Of a stretch of 9,024 nt of DNA, positions 1 through 5,701 are shown in pieces. This DNA comes from Sphingomonadaceae bacterium (GTDB taxonomy: Bacteria > Pseudomonadota > Alphaproteobacteria > Sphingomonadales > Sphingomonadaceae): NCBI GenBank assembly GCA_004282995.1, contig SHLU01000090.1, positions 1-9,024 on the forward strand, in the 5' to 3' direction. Numbering within the stretch: position 1 is the stretch's first letter; each line of letters opens with the position of its first letter. A model generated the notes under the pieces. The model was not told where the DNA came from. It saw only the letters and a list, made by a program, of their open reading frames with translations, and made no database searches. A program made the translations under genes and the position numbers.

Positions 1-211
1 CGCCAACGATTGCGGGCCAGCGGGTAACCACTGAGCTCTGGACGAAGCCGAAACGCCGGAAGGCGGTACGGCCGATCTGCGGCATCAGGTCGCCGACCTG
101 CCTTGCCCCGCCACCACGCGGCCGCTCGAACGGCTTGGCGGTCTTGCGAGCCTTGCCCGCAGGCTTTTTGGCCGGTTTATCTGAGTCCCGTTCCATCGTG
201 GCTGCGGCCAT
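1..211 (-). CDS. DUF721/DciA-family protein, N-terminal part (runs off left edge)
   Basis: About 70 N-terminal residues are present and the rest lies beyond position 1. A basic, Lys/Pro/Ala-rich leader (roughly residues 6-36) is followed by the conserved start of the DUF721 domain, with VGDLMPQIGRTAF, then RRFGFVQ and VVTRWPAIVG (residues 39-70). Members of this family related to DciA act with the replicative helicase DnaB in bacteria that lack DnaC/DnaI loaders; that role is family knowledge and is inferred here. Two in-frame ATG codons are possible starts, at 211 and 196, and neither has a clear Shine-Dalgarno sequence. I give the outer one, though many relatives start close to the inner one. 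The gene diverges from mutY. The frame is too short at the window edge to be noticed by length alone, so the call rests on the motif. An unrelated protein is unlikely. Confidence 0.8.
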   Translation of the reverse strand, partial: MAAATMERDSDKPAKKPAGKARKTAKPFERPRGGGARQVGDLMPQIGRTAFRRFGFVQSSVVTRWPAIVG

Positions 212-225
212 GCCATAGGCGCGGT

Positions 226-1266
226 GTGACCGCCAGCGACAACGCCCCTGTTCCCCCCGTCGCGAAGGAACTTCTTGGCTGGTATGCCAGTCATGCGCGC
301 GACCTGCCGTGGCGCGCAAAACCAGGCAGGGCGGCGCCCGATCCCTATCATGTGTGGTTGAGCGAGATCATGCTGCAACAGACAACTGTGGCGGCAGTGA
401 AACCCTATTTTGCCAAATTCATTCAAGCCTGGCCGACGGTCGAGGCTCTCGCCTCGGCAGCTGAAGACGACATCATGGCGGCATGGGCCGGGCTGGGCTA
501 TTATTCGCGTGCGCGAAACCTGGTGAAGGCGGCGAAAGCAATGGCGGGGCACGGCGGTTTTCCCGACAGCGAAACGGCTTTGCGGAAACTGCCGGGGGTG
601 GGTGATTATACCGCCGCTGCCATTGCCGCCATCGCCTTTAATCAACGCACGGTGGTGGTCGATGCCAATATCGAACGCGTGGTCGCACGCCTTTTCGCCA
701 TCGACACACCGCTGCCCGCTGCACGCAAGGCAATCCGCGAGCGAATGGACGCGATCACGCCGGATCAGCGAGCGGGCGATTTTGCCCAGGCCATGATGGA
801 TCTCGGCTCGCGCATCTGCACAGCGCGAAATCCGCAATGCCTGCTCTGTCCGCTTTCATCACATTGTGCCGGGCAATTGGCCGGGCCGGAGCGGTTTCCG
901 GTCAAACCTGCCAGAAAGGCGAAGCCGCAGCGCAAACGCACGGCATGGTGGATTGAGCGCGACGGGGCAGTGTGGCTGGTGCGGCGGCCCGGGCTGGGGA
1001 TGCTCGGCGGAATGCGCGCGCTACCTGACGATGGCTGGTCTGCGCGCGGCGATGGCACGGGCGCGCCGCCGCTTGCCGGGAGGTGGGAGCAAAGAGGCGC
1101 GGTGACGCATGTTTTTACGCATTTCGCGCTCGACCTGACTGTGCAGGCTAGCCTCAACCCGGCCATACCCGATGGTGAGGGAGAATGGTGGTCGCTCGAC
1201 AAGATCGACGCGGCTGGCCTGCCGACATTATTTGCCAAGGCAGCGCGCCGCGCGATGAGCGATTAG
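226..1266 (+). CDS. mutY: A/G-specific adenine DNA glycosylase MutY
   Basis: MutY removes adenine mispaired with 8-oxoguanine, starting base excision repair. From the GTG at 226 the protein has 346 residues, close to the usual 350. Visible elements in order are LPWR (27-30), the catalytic Glu47 in SEIMLQQTT, the helix-hairpin-helix LPGVGDYTA (122-130), the catalytic Asp146 in VVVDANIERV, and the 4Fe-4S ligands Cys198, Cys205, Cys208 and Cys214 with C-X6-C-X2-C-X5-C spacing. A C-terminal Nudix-like 8-oxoG recognition domain follows (from about 237), with LVRRPGLGMLGG and the conserved FTHF (297-300). An open frame extends upstream to an ATG at 103, but that extension lies on top of the divergent DUF721 gene and carries no MutY homology, so the GTG at 226 is preferred. 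The motif has DAN where Escherichia coli has DGN. The stop overlaps the stop of the next gene on the other strand. Confidence 0.95.
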   Translation: MTASDNAPVPPVAKELLGWYASHARDLPWRAKPGRAAPDPYHVWLSEIMLQQTTVAAVKPYFAKFIQAWPTVEALASAAEDDIMAAWAGLGYYSRARNLVKAAKAMAGHGGFPDSETALRKLPGVGDYTAAAIAAIAFNQRTVVVDANIERVVARLFAIDTPLPAARKAIRERMDAITPDQRAGDFAQAMMDLGSRICTARNPQCLLCPLSSHCAGQLAGPERFPVKPARKAKPQRKRTAWWIERDGAVWLVRRPGLGMLGGMRALPDDGWSARGDGTGAPPLAGRWEQRGAVTHVFTHFALDLTVQASLNPAIPDGEGEWWSLDKIDAAGLPTLFAKAARRAMSD

Positions 1267-1487
1267 AGGATACCGCCACCCAGGCTCAGTCGCACGACCG
1301 CGATCAGACCGACAACAAGGCAGAAATTACGGCCGCCGCGACCCGAGGATGAGAGCTGGCCCAGCACTATGCCGACAGCCAGGATCGGCAGTGCGATCCA
1401 GTTGGCCCAGCCGAGAAACGGGATAGTCGCCGGGATGACGATGATGAGCGATAGAATGCCGATAAGGGCTGAAGCTAGATTAAGCAT
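1263..1487 (-). CDS. Small conserved membrane protein, 74 aa
   Basis: The function is unknown. The predicted protein is almost entirely hydrophobic. It has a first membrane segment at about residues 3-22, a short FLGWANW turn, a second segment at about 29-44, a polar SSSGRGGRN loop (45-53), and a third segment at about 54-67 ending in RLSLGGGIL. From memory, proteins with the same GW-NWIALP and GRN...LGGGI pattern recur in sphingomonads, which supports a real gene. The frame is open upstream to 1676, but that extension runs into the serine hydrolase gene and is polar, so the ATG at 1487 is the likely start. No Shine-Dalgarno sequence is visible before it, while a -10-like TATAAC lies 4 bases upstream. 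Its TAA stop overlaps the mutY TAG on the opposite strand. Confidence 0.75.
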   Translation of the reverse strand: MLNLASALIGILSLIIVIPATIPFLGWANWIALPILAVGIVLGQLSSSGRGGRNFCLVVGLIAVVRLSLGGGIL

Positions 1488-1491
1488 GTGT

Positions 1492-1522
1492 GTTATATGG
1501 GTAAGACAGCATGGAATTTCAA
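1492..1522 (-). promoter_or_regulatory. Possible sigma-70-type promoter of the small membrane protein gene
   Basis: On the minus strand a TTGAAA (1522-1517) is followed, after a 19-base spacer, by TATAAC (1497-1492). The hexamers fit the general -35/-10 consensus, but the spacer is two bases longer than ideal. The -10 ends 4 bases before the ATG at 1487, so transcription would begin at or next to the start codon. This is a pattern match only. Confidence 0.3.
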
Positions 1523-1576
1523 GCCCGATTGACGCATGCGGGCGCATCGCCCACAGAAGTGTCAACAGTTTTGAAT

Positions 1577-1581
1577 AAGGA
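1577..1581 (+). promoter_or_regulatory. Ribosome binding site of the serine hydrolase gene
   Basis: AAGGA lies 10 bases before the ATG at 1592 and supports that start. It is the first gene of the four-gene chain and the only one of the four with a clear independent Shine-Dalgarno sequence ahead of it. Confidence 0.55.
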
Positions 1582-1591
1582 CCTTTAGCCG

Positions 1592-2902
1592 ATGGCCTAT
1601 CGCGACTTCGATATTGCCCAGATCTCCCGCCGCTCGCTACTTCGCGGCGGTGCATATCTGGGCGCTGCAGGCGCATTGGCGCAAGTTCCCTTCAGCCGCG
1701 CAATCGCGCATGATTACAGCGGCCAATGGCCAAATGTCACGGCGGCGGTCGAAGGGTATCTCAGAGACAACAAGGTCGCCAACATGTTCGTGACTCTCGG
1801 CTTCGGGTTGGGCCAAGAGGTGCACACGATCGGTGGTGGCACCCTAGCTGTAGGCGGAACCGCACAAGCCGGGATGGACAGCCTCTATCGCATCTACTCG
1901 ATGACCAAGCCGATCACCGGCATGCTGACGATGATGTTGATCGATGACGGTCTACTCGGCCTCGACCAACCCCTGGCCGACATCTTGCCCGCCTTCTCCA
2001 AGATGATGGTCCAGAAGGTCTACGACGGGCCGATTACCGAGGACAATCTTGTTCCGGCAGAGCGTCCTATCACCATTCGCCAACTGCTCACCCATACTGC
2101 AGGGCTGGGCTATGGGATCGTGCAGAAAGGTCCGATCGCCAAGGCTTATGAAGCGCGCGGCCTGATCCCCGGACAGATCAGCCGCCTGCCGATACCGGGC
2201 CTTGGCCGCGGCAGGCCGGTGGGCAGCCTGGCAGAGTTTGCCGAAGGCTTGTCGAAGCTCCCACTGGTGCTGCAACCCGGCACTAAATGGAGCTATTCGG
2301 TCAGTCTCGACCTGCTTGGACGGGTTATCGAGGTGGTCGAACAAAAGCCGTTCGACCAGGTTATGCGCGATCGGCTGTTTGAACCGACCGGCATGGACAG
2401 CACGTGGTTCCAGGTGCCGGCCAACGAGACCGCACGACTGACCGCAAATTACGGCGTCATCAACGAAACGCTGGTGCCGATCGACCTTGCCGCTACCTCG
2501 ATCTATCTCGACCGGCCTGCCTTTCCATTTGGCGGGGCCGGACTCGTTTCCAGCCCCCGCGATTACGACCGGTTCCAGCGCATGCTGCTTGGCTACGGCA
2601 CAATCGATGGCAGGCGCGTCATGGGCGAATTGGCGGTCCGCGTCGGTACCTCGAACATCCTGCCCAAGAACGCGACCACTGACGGAACTTGGGTTGCCGG
2701 GCAGGGCTTCGGCGCAGGCGGCCGAGTAACCGGGACCGGTTTCGGGTGGGGCGGCGCGGCTGGCACCTCGGCCTTTATCGATTATGGTGCACAGCTTCGC
2801 GCGGCGCTGTTCACGCAGTATATGCCGAGCGATACCTACCCGATTCAGACCGAGTTTCCGGACCTGGTGGTGAAGGATCTCGTCGCCATGCAGGGGAACT
2901 GA
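1592..2902 (+). CDS. Tat-exported serine hydrolase, beta-lactamase superfamily (family VIII esterase-like)
   Basis: This is a 436-residue protein of the class C beta-lactamase/penicillin-binding protein fold (PF00144). The N-terminus carries a twin-arginine signal, SRRSLL (12-17), then a hydrophobic stretch and a likely cleavage after A-I-A (37-39), so it should act in the periplasm or be secreted. The nucleophile motif S-x-x-K is S103-M-T-K106. The second motif is Y235-S-V rather than Y-x-N, and the third is W386-G-G, placed in GWGGAAGT, rather than K-T-G or H-x-G. The Y-S-x and W-x-G combination is the pattern of family VIII carboxylesterases such as EstB, so ester hydrolysis is more likely than beta-lactam resistance; the substrate is unknown. 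The motif LLTHTAGLGYG (165-175) is typical of the superfamily. The length is a little above the usual 380-430, partly because of the signal. Its TGA overlaps the nudC ATG by one base. Confidence 0.9.
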   Translation: MAYRDFDIAQISRRSLLRGGAYLGAAGALAQVPFSRAIAHDYSGQWPNVTAAVEGYLRDNKVANMFVTLGFGLGQEVHTIGGGTLAVGGTAQAGMDSLYRIYSMTKPITGMLTMMLIDDGLLGLDQPLADILPAFSKMMVQKVYDGPITEDNLVPAERPITIRQLLTHTAGLGYGIVQKGPIAKAYEARGLIPGQISRLPIPGLGRGRPVGSLAEFAEGLSKLPLVLQPGTKWSYSVSLDLLGRVIEVVEQKPFDQVMRDRLFEPTGMDSTWFQVPANETARLTANYGVINETLVPIDLAATSIYLDRPAFPFGGAGLVSSPRDYDRFQRMLLGYGTIDGRRVMGELAVRVGTSNILPKNATTDGTWVAGQGFGAGGRVTGTGFGWGGAAGTSAFIDYGAQLRAALFTQYMPSDTYPIQTEFPDLVVKDLVAMQGN

Positions 2903-3783
2903 TGGCTACGCCTTCTGTGGCCTTTTCCGGCTCCCCGATCGATCGGTCCGACAATCTGCGCGCCGATCCCGAAGCGCTTGCCGGGATGATGAACTGGAAA
3001 GCGCGGTTGCTGGCACTCGACGCGCTGATGCCGTCGCTCGATGACGATGGTCGGCTGATGTGGACCACGCTGGCCGACGCGCCAGAGGATGCCGAGCTGG
3101 TGTTTCTCGGTATCGATCGCAGCGAGGGAGGCGAAAAACCTTGTTTCGCTGCCGTACCCCCGAGGGGCGATGCCAGTCCGCGCATGGCCAACCCGCAACT
3201 ATGGGCGCTAATGGCGACGCTCGATCCGGGCGATCTGGCGACCTATGGCGGTGCGCGCAGCCTGGTCGACTGGCACGCGCGGCACCGCTTCTGCGCGCAA
3301 TGCGGCGCTGATACGAAGATCGCCAAAGGCGGCTGGCAGCGCGGCTGCGAGGCCTGCGGCGCGCAGCATTTCCCGCGCACCGATCCGGTTACAATTATGC
3401 TGGCCGAGCACGAAGGAAGGTTGATGCTGGGGCGTGGCAAGGGCTGGCCTGAAGGTGCGTTTTCAGCACTGGCTGGCTTCGTCGAACCGGGCGAAACAAT
3501 AGAGGAAGCGGTTCAGCGCGAAGTATTCGAAGAAGCTGGTGTCCGGGTCCGCGACGTCGAATATGTCGCCAGCCAGCCTTGGCCGTTCCCGAGCCAGTTG
3601 ATGATCGGCTGCCACAGCCATGCCGAAAGCGATGAACTGACCATCGATTACACAGAAATGGCGGAAGTTCGCTTTTTTACCCGCGAGGAGTTAGGCTCCG
3701 CGCTCGCGGGCGACGGTCCGTTCCGTGCGCCGCCGCGGCACGCCATCGCCCACACACTGTTACATTGGTGGCTTGAAAAATGA
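2902..3783 (+). CDS. nudC: NAD(+)/NADH pyrophosphatase NudC (Nudix hydrolase)
   Basis: NudC splits NADH or NAD+ into the nicotinamide mononucleotide and AMP, and family members also remove NAD caps from RNA. The 293-residue protein shows the full architecture: an N-terminal domain (about 1-125), a zinc ribbon with Cys131, Cys134, Cys149 and Cys152, and the Nudix box from Gly192 to Val214, with E198 and the REVFEEAGV core (Glu207, Glu210 and Glu211 for metal binding). The family signature SQPWPFPSQLM begins at 224. Together these separate NudC from other Nudix enzymes. The open frame extends back to 2689, but the ATG at 2902 gives the usual NudC N-terminus and shares one base with the previous stop (TGATG). 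The stop overlaps the next start as ATGA. Translational coupling with its neighbours is therefore likely. No independent promoter is apparent. Confidence 0.94.
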   Translation: MATPSVAFSGSPIDRSDNLRADPEALAGMMNWKARLLALDALMPSLDDDGRLMWTTLADAPEDAELVFLGIDRSEGGEKPCFAAVPPRGDASPRMANPQLWALMATLDPGDLATYGGARSLVDWHARHRFCAQCGADTKIAKGGWQRGCEACGAQHFPRTDPVTIMLAEHEGRLMLGRGKGWPEGAFSALAGFVEPGETIEEAVQREVFEEAGVRVRDVEYVASQPWPFPSQLMIGCHSHAESDELTIDYTEMAEVRFFTREELGSALAGDGPFRAPPRHAIAHTLLHWWLEK

Positions 3784-4463
3784 CCCAGTCCCGCACTCTC
3801 ACCATCGATATCTGGTCCGATGTGATGTGCCCGTGGTGCGCCATCGGCTATGGTCAGTTGCAGAAAGCGCTGGGCGAACTCGAAGGTGAGATCGACGCCG
3901 AAGTCCGATGGCACGCATTCGAACTCAATCCCGACATGCCCGAAAATGGCGAGGAGCAAAGCGCGCATCTGCAGCGTAAATATCGCCGTAGCGCGGAAGA
4001 AGGCGCAGCGGTGCGTGCGCAGATGCAGTCCATCGCCAGGAACGCTGGTGTTTCGCTCGATTATCAAGGTGTGGACGAAGCGCCGCCCGCGATGATGTGG
4101 AACACCTTTGCCGCGCATTGCCTGCTGACCTGGACGCGTGAGGAGCATGGTCCGGCCAAGCAGACCAAACTCAAGCTCGCCCTGTTCGAAGCGCATTTCA
4201 ATCAGCGCCGCAAATTCTCTTCGCGCGACGTTCTGCTCGATGTGGCGCAAAGCGTGGGCCTTGACCGAGAAGGCGCGCTGGCCGGGCTGAGCGACCCCGA
4301 ACTTGCCGCCCGCGTGCGCGCAGAGGAGCAGCAGGCGTTCGGACTCAATATCACCGGTGTTCCCGCCATGGTGGTGGAGGGCAAGTTCATGATCCCCGGC
4401 GCACAGGCACCTGAAACCTATGTCAATGCGCTCAGACGTGTCGCAGAAAAGACCGCGGCGTGA
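3780..4463 (+). CDS. DsbA-family (FrnE-like) cytoplasmic thiol oxidoreductase
   Basis: This is a 227-residue thioredoxin-fold protein of the DsbA/2-hydroxychromene-2-carboxylate isomerase group (PF01323), closest in pattern to FrnE. The redox motif C17-P-W-C20 sits at the end of the first strand, in WSDVMCPWCAIG. A helical insertion occupies about 60-185. The thioredoxin cis-proline is P195 in ITGVPAMVV, followed by FMIPGAQAPETY (203-214), which is characteristic of FrnE. There is no signal peptide, so it should work in the cytoplasm in disulphide exchange or isomerisation; the partner is unknown. The presence of both active-site cysteines argues for a redox role rather than a glutathione-dependent isomerase, which usually has Ser or one Cys. 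It starts inside the nudC stop (ATGA) and ends overlapping the GTG of the next gene. Confidence 0.9.
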   Translation: MTQSRTLTIDIWSDVMCPWCAIGYGQLQKALGELEGEIDAEVRWHAFELNPDMPENGEEQSAHLQRKYRRSAEEGAAVRAQMQSIARNAGVSLDYQGVDEAPPAMMWNTFAAHCLLTWTREEHGPAKQTKLKLALFEAHFNQRRKFSSRDVLLDVAQSVGLDREGALAGLSDPELAARVRAEEQQAFGLNITGVPAMVVEGKFMIPGAQAPETYVNALRRVAEKTAA

Positions 4464-5269
4464 GCGATTTTGCCGGCAAGGTCGCGGTCATAACGGGCGG
4501 GGCGAGCGGTATCGGGCTGGCAATTGCAAGGCGACTGGTGGAACTGGGCGGCGAAGTGGTGTTGGCCGACCGGGATGCTGCGGCACTCGCCAAAGTCGCG
4601 GGTCAGATGGGCGACAGCGCGCGAACGCAGGTTTGCGACATGTCCGATCTCGCACAGGTGGAAGAACTCGCGGATGTCGCATTGGGCTGGCAGGGCCATG
4701 TCGATCTGGTGCTCAACAACGCTGGTGTCGGCGGCGTTCGCGGCAAGCTTTGGGAGGTCGATCCGCAGGCTGCGCGTGACCATTTCGATATCAATTTCTG
4801 GGGGGTGTGGAATGGCTGCCGCGTGTTCGCACCGCTACTGATCGCGCAGGACAGGCTAGGCGCTCTCTACAATACCGGAAGTGAGAACAGCTTTTTCTGC
4901 GCCGTGCCGCAAACGGCTGCCTATATCTCGGCCAAGCACGCGGTGCTCGGCCTCACCGAGAGCCTGCGCGAGGATCTGCCGCCCCATGTCCATGCCGGGC
5001 TAATCCTGCCCGGGTGGGTTTTTACCCCGTTGGGCGAAGAGCGGTTCATGAAATTCGGCATGGATGTGGGTGACTTTGCAGAAATCGTGGTGCCGCAATT
5101 GCTCGCCAATGCGCGCTTTGTCGTCAGCCATTCCTACAACAAGGTGCGGATTGACGAGCGGATGGACGCGCTTGCAGCGGCCTTTGCCGAGAATGCGCCG
5201 CGTGAGGAGGGTGACGAGGCGCATGATGTACGCACAGTTCTGGCCGCATTGACGCCCAGGGAAGGCTAG
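4460..5269 (+). CDS. Short-chain dehydrogenase/reductase (SDR)
   Basis: This is a 269-residue classical SDR that oxidises or reduces an unidentified alcohol or carbonyl with NAD(P). The Rossmann motif TGGASGIG is at 12-19, NNAG at 86-89, the catalytic pair is Tyr155 and Lys159 in YISAK, and the P-G stretch LILPGWVFTP is at 181-190. The second strand ends L-A-D37-R38, so NAD versus NADP preference cannot be decided. The serine candidate is S141 or S144 in NTGSENSFF; neither lies exactly 13 residues before the tyrosine, so the spacing is slightly off. The start is a GTG overlapping the previous TGA (GTGA). The final TAG shares the four bases CTAG with the stop of the opposite-strand gene. It is the last gene of the coupled operon; the substrate cannot be told from the sequence. 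Confidence 0.92.
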   Translation: MSDFAGKVAVITGGASGIGLAIARRLVELGGEVVLADRDAAALAKVAGQMGDSARTQVCDMSDLAQVEELADVALGWQGHVDLVLNNAGVGGVRGKLWEVDPQAARDHFDINFWGVWNGCRVFAPLLIAQDRLGALYNTGSENSFFCAVPQTAAYISAKHAVLGLTESLREDLPPHVHAGLILPGWVFTPLGEERFMKFGMDVGDFAEIVVPQLLANARFVVSHSYNKVRIDERMDALAAAFAENAPREEGDEAHDVRTVLAALTPREG

Positions 5270-5658
5270 AACAGCCCAAGCTTCTGCAGTTTAAGCTGCA
5301 ATTTGCCAGGCAGGGCATCACCGACGTCTTCCCCTTCGGCTAGGTCGCGAGGAGCCTTGCTTTCCGGGAGGTAGCGCCAGCCTTGGTGGGCGCGCTTGGG
5401 CAGCGGGTCCACACGGATGAGCCTGGGCTCCAGTTCGATATGCCAGCGTCCATCGGCGGTCTTGCTGAAGCCGAGAATACGCGAACGTGCGACCAGCGCG
5501 TGATTGAGGATCCAGTAGAGCGAGCCGCCCTCCATCTCCTCGTGCCGCTTGGGAAGATAGCGGGTCGTCAGCTTGAATTCGCGGCGATTTTCATACCAGC
5601 CCGCGAGGTCATCCCAGCTCTTTGCGCCGTAGGCGATCTTGGTCATGTTGAGCGGCAT
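5266..5658 (-). CDS. DUF1489 family protein
   Basis: This 130-residue protein starts MPLNMTKIAYGAKSWDDLAGW and contains GGSLYWILNHALVARSRILGF (about residues 44-64) and WRYLPESKAPRDL, which match my memory of the alphaproteobacterial DUF1489 family (PF07370). Its function is unknown. It has no signal peptide or membrane segment, is rich in basic residues and should be cytoplasmic. The ATG at 5658 is preferred to a TTG at 5667; another ATG at 5646 is possible. No good Shine-Dalgarno sequence is visible. It lies 43 bases downstream of mgtE on the same strand and may be cotranscribed with it. The C-terminus is a short amphipathic run, KLQLKLQKLGLF. Its TAG stop overlaps the SDR stop. Confidence 0.85.
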   Translation of the reverse strand: MPLNMTKIAYGAKSWDDLAGWYENRREFKLTTRYLPKRHEEMEGGSLYWILNHALVARSRILGFSKTADGRWHIELEPRLIRVDPLPKRAHQGWRYLPESKAPRDLAEGEDVGDALPGKLQLKLQKLGLF

Positions 5659-5701
5659 CGGGGCCAAGATAGGGATTGCTCGGCGCGCCTCAAGGCTCGC
5701 C

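Noticed and set aside
103..225. N-terminal extension of MutY to an ATG at 103
   Set aside because: It overlaps the divergent DUF721 coding region and the translation lacks MutY similarity; the GTG at 226 gives the normal length.
85..837. 250-residue minus-strand open frame over mutY
   Set aside because: It is antisense to mutY and has no recognisable domain. The true minus-strand gene here is the DUF721 start at 1-211, in a different frame.
1529..1534. TTGACG as the -35 of the hydrolase operon promoter
   Set aside because: No reasonable -10 hexamer lies 16-18 bases downstream, so no promoter could be assigned.
3648..4250. 200-residue minus-strand open frame over nudC and the frnE-like gene
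   Set aside because: It is antisense to two well-supported genes and shows no domain.
5284..5301. TGCAG/CTGCA hairpin as a terminator of the operon
   Set aside because: It lies inside the DUF1489 coding end, the stem is only 5 base pairs and no T-run follows, so coding constraint explains it.
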